Source: Pseudoalteromonas ostreae (GTDB lineage Bacteria; Pseudomonadota; Gammaproteobacteria; Enterobacterales; Alteromonadaceae). Taken from it: a stretch of 64,000 nucleotides of DNA. Position 1 is the first letter of the stretch; the number at the start of each line of letters is the position of its first letter. Below, in pieces: positions 55,231 through 63,757 of this stretch. A program made the translations under genes and the position numbers. The DNA is taken from assembly GCF_018069805.1 (NCBI RefSeq), contig NZ_JAGPYN010000006.1, forward strand, positions 1-64,000, read 5' to 3'. The notes beneath the pieces were generated by a model. That model ran no database searches. It was not told the DNA's origin and saw nothing but the letters and a program-made list of their open reading frames with translations.

Positions 55231-55938
55231 ATGAAAACAAAGATTTTAGTGGTAGAAGATGATTTACCGCTCGCTGAGTCAATTCAAGAGTATTTAACGA
55301 TTGAAGGCTATCAGGTTGAAATAGAATCAAATGGCGAGCATGCGGTCTCCCGTATTCTTCAGTGGCAGCCAGCTCTGGTGCTGCTTGACGTTATGTTACC
55401 GAACAAGGATGGCTTAACGGTATGCCGCGAAGTAAGGCAGTCATACAGCGGCTATATTTTGATGTTTACTGCACGAGAAGAAGAAATTGATCAGGTTGTA
55501 GGGCTTGAAATTGGTGCCGACGATTATTTACTAAAGCCAGTGAAACCTCGCTTACTACTGGCAAAAATTAAAGCTTTTTTAAGACGTGGACATCCCACAG
55601 ATCCACTCGCCATAAAGCCACAAACGAAAGAGTCTATAACGTTTGGGCAATTAATCATTAATACGCACAACCGAACTGTCTGTTTAGCAACGCAACATAT
55701 CCAGCTCACAGACGGCGAATATGACCTACTGCTACTGCTTGCTAAAAATGCAGGAGTTATTCTGTCACGTAGTGACATTGTTGAACAAATAAAAGGTTAT
55801 CACTATGATGGAATTGAACGTGGTGTTGATAATCATATTAGTCAGTTACGCAAGAAGCTCGGTGATAATGCGCGTAACCCAATAAAAATTAAGACTATCC
55901 GTTCCAAAGGCTACTTATTTGTAGTTAGTGCGTGGTAG
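55231..55938 (+). CDS. OmpR-family response regulator, RstA-like
   Basis: A 235-residue regulator: receiver domain (1-115; phospho-acceptor Asp near residue 52 in LLDVMLPNKDG, Lys in LLKPVKP) and winged-helix DNA-binding domain (about 135-232, with LTDGEYDLLLLLAKNAGVIL and GVDNHISQLRKKLGD). AGAACAAGAA precedes the ATG. It is cotranscribed with the kinase upstream. Targets are unknown. A weak hairpin without a T tail follows. Confidence 0.92.
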   Translation: MKTKILVVEDDLPLAESIQEYLTIEGYQVEIESNGEHAVSRILQWQPALVLLDVMLPNKDGLTVCREVRQSYSGYILMFTAREEEIDQVVGLEIGADDYLLKPVKPRLLLAKIKAFLRRGHPTDPLAIKPQTKESITFGQLIINTHNRTVCLATQHIQLTDGEYDLLLLLAKNAGVILSRSDIVEQIKGYHYDGIERGVDNHISQLRKKLGDNARNPIKIKTIRSKGYLFVVSAW

Positions 55939-56061
55939 TTCTAGGGGGATATGGCGCTATATCTCCAACATGAGAGTAGCGCCTTTGAGAGACTTGAACT
56001 GTGGATAATACATCTATCTCAGCAACTATTTCACACTAACCAGAGGAGTTTTAATCTAAAG

Positions 56062-56733
56062 TTATTCTTCAGCCATTACTTGTTTACCATTACTATCGAC
56101 AACTAATAAATATGAAGCGCCAAAATTACCCGCACATAAATCGATAGCCTGATTGGCAACTTTTAGGCCATTAGCACAATTACTCACCGCTAAGAACGCT
56201 GTGACACTGCCCTTTTTTGTAGTTAATACTTTTTTATCATCAATTGACACATCATACTCGCCGTTGGCAAATAAACGCACATTAAATACATCTGCAGTAT
56301 TGTTTTGTTTTTTATCAATGACAGACAAAGCCCGCTTACCTGAAGATTGCCAAGCAATTACCCATAAATCGTCGTTATTACTCAAGGTTGTATTTATGCG
56401 TTCCTCTTTATTCGCATTGATACTATCTTTAACTCCCAAGTTAATCATGTTATTGATTACTTTATAACTGTAGTTATAGCGACTACCCACAGCATTGGCC
56501 TCTACATCGCCCGCAGCGATATTATCACTATCGAATAAACCACTGTAGCCGATGCTAATACTCCTTTTTTTGACATGAAAGTCAGCCATATAATCCAATG
56601 AATTTATAAAAGACATATTTGCTTGATGGGTTAATTTATCATCTAATTCATCCGTGCTTTCACCACATCCACTCAAAGCAGCTGCCACACCAAACAACAG
56701 TGCAATACTAAATCCTTTATTACTGGTGCTCAT
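56062..56733 (-). CDS. Hypothetical lipoprotein
   Basis: A 223-residue predicted lipoprotein with lipobox LSGC (Cys at about residue 23) and an Asp at +4 rather than +2, so outer-membrane sorting is likely. The start at 56733 has GGAG nine bases upstream; the frame extends 15 codons further. Cys pairs near the C-terminus (SNCANGLKV, IDLCAGNFG) may form a disulfide. Layout suggests a beta-rich periplasmic domain. I do not recognise a family. It stands alone between the two-component pair and dapE. Confidence 0.72.
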   Translation of the reverse strand: MSTSNKGFSIALLFGVAAALSGCGESTDELDDKLTHQANMSFINSLDYMADFHVKKRSISIGYSGLFDSDNIAAGDVEANAVGSRYNYSYKVINNMINLGVKDSINANKEERINTTLSNNDDLWVIAWQSSGKRALSVIDKKQNNTADVFNVRLFANGEYDVSIDDKKVLTTKKGSVTAFLAVSNCANGLKVANQAIDLCAGNFGASYLLVVDSNGKQVMAEE

Positions 56734-56960
56734 AACAATCTCCATAATGTTTAATTTTATCAACGCTAAAAACCGCACTAAACGCTTTTATTACTTTAAT
56801 AATTTTTTATTAATCAATTACTAAGTATTTTATTTCGAATAGCGAAATTTACTGAAAAAATGTTAGCATATCCTTTACGATACATCTCTCAGCGCTTGTC
56901 GGACATTGTCAGAAATTGTCTGTTTATAATGAACAGTTTAATGATGGCCTTGCGTTATAG

Positions 56961-58148
56961 TCAGCTGATACGGCTAAATACCTGCTCTAAAAGCTGTGTA
57001 TATATTTTCTCAATTTTTAGTAAGTCATTAATAGGCACATGCTCGTTAACTTGGTGGATGGTATTATTTCGTACCCCGCATTCAATCACTTGGGTGTAAT
57101 CATTGGCAAAAAACCGCCCATCAGAAGTTCCGCCACTGGTACTTAATAAAGGATAGCTGCCTGTCACATTAAAAATAGCTTGTTCAACTTGAGTCAATAA
57201 ACAGCGACGCGTTTGATGATTGGTATAAAAAGGCTCACACGGACGCTCCCATTCCACACTCAGCAAAGCTTGTAAATCGCCTAACGCGAATTGAATTTCA
57301 TTTTTTATGTCACTGCTTTTGTAATCATGGCTATAACGAATATTAAATGTCATTTCACATCGTGCTGGCACCATGTTATCGACAACATTAGCAATATTAA
57401 TCCCGGTTACTTGCAAGCTCGTATGTGAACTTGGCTCGTCACGCTGCCAAGTTATGCTAGTCAAGCGCTTGATTACTTCTGCACTTAGATGAGCTGCATT
57501 GATGGTGTTTTCTGGATAAGCAACATGCCCTGCTTTGCCGTTGATCACTAACCGCGCAGAGAGTGCACCTCGACGGCCATTTTTGATTGTATCACCAACA
57601 TGTAAATGACTGGTTGGCTCGCCGACAATGCAGCCGTCAAGTTGGATGCCCTGTTGCGCTAAACGCTCTGCAATCAGTAGTGAACCATATTCCGCCTCCC
57701 CTTCTTCATCAGAGGTGATCAACCAGTAAAAAGTACCTTTTTTTGCAGCTACGTTAGCCAGTAATGCACGACTGGCACATAACATGGCGGCAACGCCCCC
57801 TTTCATATCAGCAGCGCCTCTGCCATAAATAGCGCCATCGATAATATCACCTGAAAATGGTTCTGCTCGCCACGCCCCTCCAGATGCGGGGACCACATCA
57901 ATATGCCCCGAAAAAGCATAGCGTGGCCCATCACCAAAGCTTACTTTAGCTATTAAGTTAGTAACATTATTAAAGGTAAACTGTTCACAGTTAAAGCCAA
58001 GGTCTGTTAACTGCTTTGCTAACCAGTCTATTGCCCCGGCTTGCTGTGGCGTAACAGATTTAAATTGGATCAGCTTTTGAAGGTAACTGACCACAGTATC
58101 AGTGTGGATTGCTTCATTCGTGGTGTGAGATTGGATAGCTAAAGTCAT
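56961..58148 (-). CDS. dapE: DapE-like M20 peptidase (succinyl-diaminopimelate desuccinylase)
   Basis: A 395-residue di-zinc M20 hydrolase. Metal-site and active-site motifs: SGHIDVVP, GRGAADMKGG, SDEEGEAEYG, VGEPTS and the final HQVNEHV; the dimer-domain stretch GRRGALSARLVINGKAGHVAYP and SGGTSDGRF are DapE hallmarks. DapE releases L,L-diaminopimelate and succinate in lysine and peptidoglycan synthesis. The ATG at 58148 has AAGGG upstream. No other lysine gene is nearby. ArgE-like or other M20 activities are possible. A MITE-like element begins 73 bases upstream and may hold its promoter. Confidence 0.88.
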   Translation of the reverse strand: MTLAIQSHTTNEAIHTDTVVSYLQKLIQFKSVTPQQAGAIDWLAKQLTDLGFNCEQFTFNNVTNLIAKVSFGDGPRYAFSGHIDVVPASGGAWRAEPFSGDIIDGAIYGRGAADMKGGVAAMLCASRALLANVAAKKGTFYWLITSDEEGEAEYGSLLIAERLAQQGIQLDGCIVGEPTSHLHVGDTIKNGRRGALSARLVINGKAGHVAYPENTINAAHLSAEVIKRLTSITWQRDEPSSHTSLQVTGINIANVVDNMVPARCEMTFNIRYSHDYKSSDIKNEIQFALGDLQALLSVEWERPCEPFYTNHQTRRCLLTQVEQAIFNVTGSYPLLSTSGGTSDGRFFANDYTQVIECGVRNNTIHQVNEHVPINDLLKIEKIYTQLLEQVFSRIS

Positions 58149-58220
58149 AATTAACACCCTTATTAAGAGAGAGTGTATTCATTACAACCTGAATTTATGA
58201 CCGCTTTATGAAAACACGGA

Positions 58221-58432
58221 TTATACCAATCGTTTTAAGTTACTGACCATTTATAGCGACAGAAAAATACACTGGTAACAAGGCAGAAATTTTGACATAT
58301 AGTTGTTCTCGGCAATTGCTCCTGCATTGCTCTACCTCTGCATCCATGCAGTCGTACATGAAAAATTACTAACGCAGTTAGCGCTTTATTTAGTGCGCTA
58401 GAATGGTTAAATATTTAAGTCGATTGGTATTA
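58221..58432 (+). mobile_element. MITE-like non-coding element, 212 bp
   Basis: The inverted ends read TTATACCAATCGTTTTAAGT on the left and TAATACCAATCGACTTAAAT on the right (inward). There is no coding capacity. The right end contains the stop codon of the MATE gene, and the left end lies 73 bases before dapE. An inner hairpin-prone patch (TAGCGC…GCGCTA) is at about 58378-58400. It differs from the element at 53233. Confidence 0.7.
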
Positions 58433-59848
58433 GTGTGCCCCATCTTCGATAAATGCCTCTTGGCTGACTTTAGCGATATCTTTATCATCTTTGGTCAATT
58501 TTGTTTGTTGCCAACGACCACGGCAAAACCACAGATACGATAGCGATGCGACGATCACATTGGTGACAGCAAACGAGTACCAAATGCCGTGATCGCCTAA
58601 GGGAGTGTGTTTTGACAAAATATACGCCACCGGAAACTGTACTACACATTGAGAAAACAGCGCCAACAACATCGCATTTAGCATGTTCCCTGATGCTCTA
58701 AATGCAGCCACCACACATAATTGCACGCCTATTCCGCCCCAAGTTAAGCACATTATACGAATAAACTGCGCACCTTTGGCTATCACGCCTTGATCATCAG
58801 GGATAAAAAATGCCACTAGGTAAGGTGCAAATATATACGCAATCGCCCCTATAAAAGACAAGCCACATAATCCCCAAAGAGCCGCCAGCTTGGTAATTTT
58901 CTCTGCTCGTTGCGGGTTACCTGCGCCCATGTTTTGTCCGACCAAGGTCGACACAGCCATTGAGAGTCCCATAGCAGGGATCATCACCATCTGTAATATA
59001 TTTGAACCAACGCCATAAGAAGCAATGGTTTGAGTACCAAAACTAGCCACTAAAAAAGACATGATAATCAAACCAAATGCACGCGCTGACAACTCCACAG
59101 AGCCTGGTGCACCTAAAAAAAACGCTTGTTTAATATAGCTATAATCAGGAATAAAACTCGATAATTTTAGCTTAATACCATGGCGACCACGCAGAAAAAT
59201 AATAATGCCAGCAATGGCTGCCAAACTTTGTGTCACCAATGTAGCCAACGCAGCCCCCATCACCCCAAGACCTGTAAAGCTGCCATAGCCAAAAATAAAT
59301 AATGGATCCAGTACAAAATTTAGTAGCACTGTTACGGAAACAATGATCAGTGGCACCTTGGTTTGGCCAATACCCCGCATTAAGGCTTGAAACATGGCAT
59401 AAATAAATACAAATACCACACCCACAAATGACACATGCATAAATTTTAAAGCATCGTTATAAACGGCATCTTCAACCCCTAGTAAATGTAAAAAATAAGG
59501 CGAGAGCAAATAACCGATCACTCCTAAACAAATGGCTGTCACAGTTACCATTAACACTGTTTGCGCGGCCACATGGTTTACTTTATCTTGTTGGCCAGCC
59601 CCCATATATTGCGCTGACAAAATAGCTCCCGCCATCGCAAGTCCAGAGCCAATCGCAATCACTAAAAAAGTCACTGGCATACTGACTGACACCGCTGCAA
59701 CTTGTGCCGCTCCTAAGCGACCAACCCAAAACGCATCGGTTAATTGATAGGCTGATTGTAAGATGTTGATAAGAATAATAGGAACAGCAAGTTTTAACAG
59801 TGCTTTGCTAATAGATCCAGACAGAAAAAGATGGTTGGTTTCGTTCAT
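58430..59848 (-). CDS. MATE-family efflux transporter
   Basis: A 472-residue inner-membrane antiporter with twelve predicted helices in two six-helix halves. The first half starts ISKALLKLAVPIILINILQS and contains TDAFWVGRLGAAQVAAVSVSMP; the second contains PAMGLSMAVSTLVGQNMGAG. Both are typical of the DinF/NorM superfamily. It would export cationic drugs or metabolites with sodium or proton influx. Its stop codon lies within the end of a MITE-like element, so the last residues (about IEDGAH) may have been changed by that insertion. Confidence 0.9.
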   Translation of the reverse strand: MNETNHLFLSGSISKALLKLAVPIILINILQSAYQLTDAFWVGRLGAAQVAAVSVSMPVTFLVIAIGSGLAMAGAILSAQYMGAGQQDKVNHVAAQTVLMVTVTAICLGVIGYLLSPYFLHLLGVEDAVYNDALKFMHVSFVGVVFVFIYAMFQALMRGIGQTKVPLIIVSVTVLLNFVLDPLFIFGYGSFTGLGVMGAALATLVTQSLAAIAGIIIFLRGRHGIKLKLSSFIPDYSYIKQAFFLGAPGSVELSARAFGLIIMSFLVASFGTQTIASYGVGSNILQMVMIPAMGLSMAVSTLVGQNMGAGNPQRAEKITKLAALWGLCGLSFIGAIAYIFAPYLVAFFIPDDQGVIAKGAQFIRIMCLTWGGIGVQLCVVAAFRASGNMLNAMLLALFSQCVVQFPVAYILSKHTPLGDHGIWYSFAVTNVIVASLSYLWFCRGRWQQTKLTKDDKDIAKVSQEAFIEDGAH

Positions 59849-59959
59849 TGTATACCCTTGCTTTAAGCAGCAATTATAACTTATTTTCCTGACCTATTGA
59901 TGAATAGCGATAAAAAAGAGTGCGCTGTCAATCGGTTTTAAACGTCAATTAAGTAAACC

Positions 59960-59973
59960 TTAATCTAAATCAA
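59960..59973 (+). promoter_or_regulatory. FNR/EtrA-box-like site upstream of ompW
   Basis: TTAATCTAAATCAA differs from the FNR consensus TTGAT-N4-ATCAA at one base. It lies 113 bases before ompW, which is FNR-controlled in E. coli, and also upstream of the divergent MATE gene. Confidence 0.4.
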
Positions 59974-60085
59974 ATAAACGCTACGCCGCTTAATACCCTG
60001 CTATAAAGCTTGATCTAGAACAGTTTTTTATTTTTTGTTTGACTGATAATAGCGTTAATTCAAAAAGTAGTTCTCGGAGAACAGC

Positions 60086-60739
60086 ATGAAAAAACAACTT
60101 AGCGCAGCGTTACTCACCTCACTTTTAATCGTGTCTCCTTTCGCCAGTGCAAACTTAAGTGTTAATGTCGGTGCTATTAATGTTAACCCTGACAATAGTA
60201 GTTCAGTGATCAATGAAGACCCGAGCTTGGGATTAAAAGGCAGCTCAGATACACAATTGGGTATTACAATTGACTACGCGTTTAATGATCAGTGGGTTCT
60301 AGAATTGGTTGCTGCAACACCCTTTTCTCATGAAGTTAATGGCGCAGGTGGTTTAGCTGGCAATAAAATAGCAGACATTAAGCAATTACCGCCGTCACTG
60401 ATCGCTCAATATCACTTTTTAGAAAGCACTTCAGCATTTCGCCCATTCGTTGGTGTGGGTATTAACTACACAGTATTTTTTGATGAGCAACCATCAACTG
60501 CACTAAAAACAGTACTTGGCACCGATAACGTTGAAGTAAAACTTGATAACTCATTTGGTTTTGTTGCGCAAGCGGGCTTTAATTACATGCTAGATCAAAA
60601 CTGGGGCGTACATGCGATGATATCAGTCATGGATATTGAAACCGATGCAACTGTTTATGCCAATGGTAAACAAGCACTTACTTCAACAGTCAAAATTGAC
60701 CCCGTAGTTGCCATGTTAGGGGTTAAATACGCTTTTTAA
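60086..60739 (+). CDS. ompW: OmpW-family outer-membrane beta-barrel
   Basis: A 217-residue outer-membrane protein with a signal peptide (about 1-22, ending SPFASA). The body has OmpW features: VNVGAINVNPDNSSS near the N-terminus, DYAFNDQWVLELVAATPFSHEV, RPFVGVGINYTVFFDE and a C-terminal strand ending in LGVKYAF with the terminal Phe recognised by BamA. It forms an eight-stranded barrel for small hydrophobic molecules. GGAG precedes the ATG. A possible anaerobic-control site lies upstream. Confidence 0.92.
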   Translation: MKKQLSAALLTSLLIVSPFASANLSVNVGAINVNPDNSSSVINEDPSLGLKGSSDTQLGITIDYAFNDQWVLELVAATPFSHEVNGAGGLAGNKIADIKQLPPSLIAQYHFLESTSAFRPFVGVGINYTVFFDEQPSTALKTVLGTDNVEVKLDNSFGFVAQAGFNYMLDQNWGVHAMISVMDIETDATVYANGKQALTSTVKIDPVVAMLGVKYAF

Positions 60740-60785
60740 ACATACTCTAAAAAGGCCTAACGACCTTTTATCTGGGTATGTAGAA

Positions 60786-61322
60786 TCAGCTGGGAAGATT
60801 TGTTATTTTTTTCTGCTCTAACATTTCTTTCCAGTGCATAATTTCCGCTGGTAAAATAGGCGCAACACCGCCAAAGTTTACCGCCTCTAGCATTTCTTCT
60901 ACGCTGACGACACCTCGCTTGCGCTTAAACACACCTCTTACATAGGCGATCGCATGCAAACCACGCTCAGAATGAAACTTTTGCTCAATATAAAAATACT
61001 TATGATCCCAACCAACTAAGCGCGTGCTAATGGTATAGCGTTGCATTGGTTTAATATCACGAATATAAGTAATAGCCGTGGCGTTAACGATAGGAAACCA
61101 ACGTTTTTTCATAATCGTGTCAAGCAAGCCAACTCGTTCTGTCATCCAAGTGCGAGCTAAATCCATCATTGCTAAATAACGAGAGTTAGTCAGGTGTAAA
61201 TTAATATCACAATCACTCGGCAGCGCTTTGTAATCTATATCTACAGTTTCTAGCAATGATTGATAATCACGGTTACGTTTGATTTTAAAAAATAATAATA
61301 ACAGACGAAAATATAAGTTCAC
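60786..61322 (-). CDS. Hot-dog fold acyl-CoA thioesterase-like protein
   Basis: A 178-residue protein of the 4HBT-like family. The segment DCDINLHLTNSRYLAMMDLAR corresponds to the active-site helix (D and N/H in place of the canonical Asp), read here in two halves DCDINLHLTN and SRYLAMMDL. FYIEQKFHSERGLHAIAYVRG follows as the next strand. An N-terminal basic hydrophobic stretch may tether it to the membrane. The substrate is unknown. It is not clustered with other lipid genes. Confidence 0.83.
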   Translation of the reverse strand: MNLYFRLLLLFFKIKRNRDYQSLLETVDIDYKALPSDCDINLHLTNSRYLAMMDLARTWMTERVGLLDTIMKKRWFPIVNATAITYIRDIKPMQRYTISTRLVGWDHKYFYIEQKFHSERGLHAIAYVRGVFKRKRGVVSVEEMLEAVNFGGVAPILPAEIMHWKEMLEQKKITNLPS

Positions 61323-61430
61323 AATAAAGGTCTTACCAGTTAACAGTTTTGTGAGTGTAGCATAGCGTATTGCATTGGAGAATATTCTGCTCTACTCTAA
61401 AATTCTCTGATTATAAATAATAGTAGCAAA

Positions 61431-61922
61431 ATGATGAAAAAATCAGTTTCTTATTTAAGTATGATATTTGCACTGATGAGTACCAGTGCGATGGCCGACT
61501 TTAACTACCTAGGCAAAGGCAACGTACGTTATCCAACTGGGGTTGAAAAGCCGTTTCAATTTGGGTTTGCTTGGCAGCAACAAAATAGCAAGTTTACTAT
61601 AGGTAAAAAAAGCTATGATATGCAATTACCTGAATCCTATTCCATTGCTATTACTCTAGCAAAAGACGAGCAACAAGTGTGGGTGCAAGAATTTAATAAT
61701 GGCTTTATTGAAGGATTCAGCTGGGAAATTGGCGAACACACGATCAAACTTGAAAAACGTCAATATAAAGGCGCAGTGAAAGGAGGCTATGTTATCAGTT
61801 TAGATAACAAAGATTACTTTTTTGCCCGTAATAACATCAGTATCTTAATTAAGTTCAGCCCAGAGGGTATCGGTACTATCGCTATTAACGGTGTAACAAA
61901 AGATATGGGTACTAAGCAATAG
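61431..61922 (+). CDS. Hypothetical secreted protein
   Basis: A 163-residue protein with a clear signal peptide (about 1-22, ending SAMA before DFNYLG). The mature part is basic/polar and beta-rich (FAWQQQNSKFTIGKKSYDMQ, EIGEHTIKLEKRQYKGAVKGGY). No family is recognised. Two adjacent ATG codons start the frame; either could be used. It is divergent from the thioesterase gene and convergent with tyrR. Confidence 0.7.
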   Translation: MMKKSVSYLSMIFALMSTSAMADFNYLGKGNVRYPTGVEKPFQFGFAWQQQNSKFTIGKKSYDMQLPESYSIAITLAKDEQQVWVQEFNNGFIEGFSWEIGEHTIKLEKRQYKGAVKGGYVISLDNKDYFFARNNISILIKFSPEGIGTIAINGVTKDMGTKQ

Positions 61923-61949
61923 TACCCAACACGGTTGATTTAAGTCAGT

Positions 61950-63506
61950 TTACACTTTTACCGTTTTACGATTAATGCCGTAGTCACGTAGCTTATTTGC
62001 AACTGCGGTATGACTTAACCCTAAACGCTTAGCCAATTGTCTCGAACTTGGGTAAGCAGGGTACAACTTACGTAATAATGTAGCCTCAAAACGCTTTACA
62101 GCTTGATCGAGCGAGCCCTCAAAATCAGACTCCAAATACCCTAAATCATGGGTAAATGCAGGTAATTGCAAATGCTCAACACGCAGCTCGTTATCATCTA
62201 ATAACGACACAGCGCGGTATATCGCATTTTCTAATTGGCGGACATTGCCCGGCCAAGGGTAATCTTGTAAAAACGACAAACATTCTGCAGATAACTCTGG
62301 CGTCGCATGACCATTTTGCTGCGCATATTTTTGAATGAAATGCTCTGCAAGTGGCCCAACATCCGCTTTACGATCACGTAGTGGAGCAATCTCTAAAGTC
62401 AGTACATTGATCCTATAGTATAAATCTTCTCTAAACGTACCCTCTTGTACCATCGCGGGTAAATCTTTTTGCGTGGCGGCGATAATACGTACATTTACTT
62501 TTACTTCGTTCTCATCGCCAACTTTTCGAAATGTGCCATCTTGTAAAAAGCGCAGTAACTTGGTTTGAAGTTGGGTAGACATTTCACCCACTTCATCTAA
62601 AAATACCGTGCCACCATCCGCTTGCTCTAATACGCCGCGTTTTGGCGCTGCATTTTCTTCATAACCGGCATAACCAAATAATTCAGACTCAGCAACATCA
62701 TCAGGCAATGAAGCGCACGATAAAGCGATAAAAGGTTTCACAGAACGGTTAGATGCATAGTGGCAAGCACGAGCCAATAACTCTTTACCTGTGCCGGTTT
62801 CACCTGTAATAAGTATCGGAGCTTCAAGTTGCGCCATTTTACGCGCTTCACGAACCACACGACGCATCGCGGTGCTAAAATTATGAATTGTCGCAAAACT
62901 CTCTTGTCCGTAACGTCGAAACGCACTTACCTGCTGACCTAAGCGGCTTTGTGATTTAATGTTGATCACCGCCCCTGCGAATACATCGCCTTCATTGCCT
63001 TGTGGTACAGCAATTGGCAAAATATCCGCAATAAAATCCTCTCCTGCCACCTCAACCCGAGTTGTTTGGCCCAGTACTTCTTTGCCTTCTAACCAACGGG
63101 TAAAGTTAAAGCCTTTCAATAAATTATTAATATTTGAGCCAATAACTTCTTTTTCAGTCAACTGTAAGTCTTTACATGCAGCATCGTTGCAGAGCCTTAC
63201 CCAACCTTTGGCATCAATTGAGATAACCCCATCAGGTAGCGCACGCAACAATGTGTTGAGCTCATTATGCTCGCGCTCAGAAGGTAAAAAAGCGGTGGTA
63301 CGTACATCCTGCACACCATCAATTAATCGAATTGAAGGCATAATTTTTTGAAACTGCTCAAATTCAATCGGTGGAAAACTCACATACATACGACAGTTAA
63401 TTGAATCAACTTCAATACCTTTTAAATCAACGCGGTAGTTGACTAAAATATTGAGTATTTCTTGAGCAATACCGATACGGTCTGCACAATGGATATCTAA
63501 ACGCAT
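61950..63506 (-). CDS. tyrR: Transcriptional regulator TyrR
   Basis: A 518-residue regulator of aromatic amino-acid genes. An N-terminal ACT domain (1-70, with CADRIGIAQEIL) and PAS domain (about 78-190) precede a sigma-54-type AAA+ domain with Walker A GETGTGKE (about 223-230) and Walker B GGTVFLDEVGE, and a C-terminal HTH (SSRQLAKRLGLSHTAVANKL). The GAFTGA loop needed to contact sigma-54 is absent (ELFGYAGYEENAAPK), as in other TyrR proteins that act with sigma-70. The ATG at 63506 has GAGGG upstream; the frame extends 11 codons further. Likely targets tyrP and tyrA are in the window. Confidence 0.95.
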   Translation of the reverse strand: MRLDIHCADRIGIAQEILNILVNYRVDLKGIEVDSINCRMYVSFPPIEFEQFQKIMPSIRLIDGVQDVRTTAFLPSEREHNELNTLLRALPDGVISIDAKGWVRLCNDAACKDLQLTEKEVIGSNINNLLKGFNFTRWLEGKEVLGQTTRVEVAGEDFIADILPIAVPQGNEGDVFAGAVINIKSQSRLGQQVSAFRRYGQESFATIHNFSTAMRRVVREARKMAQLEAPILITGETGTGKELLARACHYASNRSVKPFIALSCASLPDDVAESELFGYAGYEENAAPKRGVLEQADGGTVFLDEVGEMSTQLQTKLLRFLQDGTFRKVGDENEVKVNVRIIAATQKDLPAMVQEGTFREDLYYRINVLTLEIAPLRDRKADVGPLAEHFIQKYAQQNGHATPELSAECLSFLQDYPWPGNVRQLENAIYRAVSLLDDNELRVEHLQLPAFTHDLGYLESDFEGSLDQAVKRFEATLLRKLYPAYPSSRQLAKRLGLSHTAVANKLRDYGINRKTVKV

Positions 63507-63576
63507 TTCACCCTCAAAAAGAGAAAATCTATATGCCAAGAATAATACGCGAACTCCACAATGGAGGATAGTCTAT

Positions 63577-63594
63577 TGTAAAGATTTTTGGACA
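63577..63594 (-). promoter_or_regulatory. Weak TyrR-box-like site upstream of tyrR
   Basis: TGTAAA, six bases, then TGGACA: one half matches the TyrR box and the other has two mismatches. It lies 71-88 bases before the tyrR start; E. coli tyrR is autoregulated from such a site. Confidence 0.35.
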
Positions 63595-63757
63595 AGTGAA
63601 ATTATCCGTTATGAAAAAGACTTTTTGTCGCAACTGACTATAATTTAGTATGAATGATAATAGAATAATTCAAATATTTGGCTAATATCATTCCCGCAAA
63701 AAAAACATATAATGAAAATGTATTAAAAAATGTAACTACAGTGATAACGAGGCCTAT

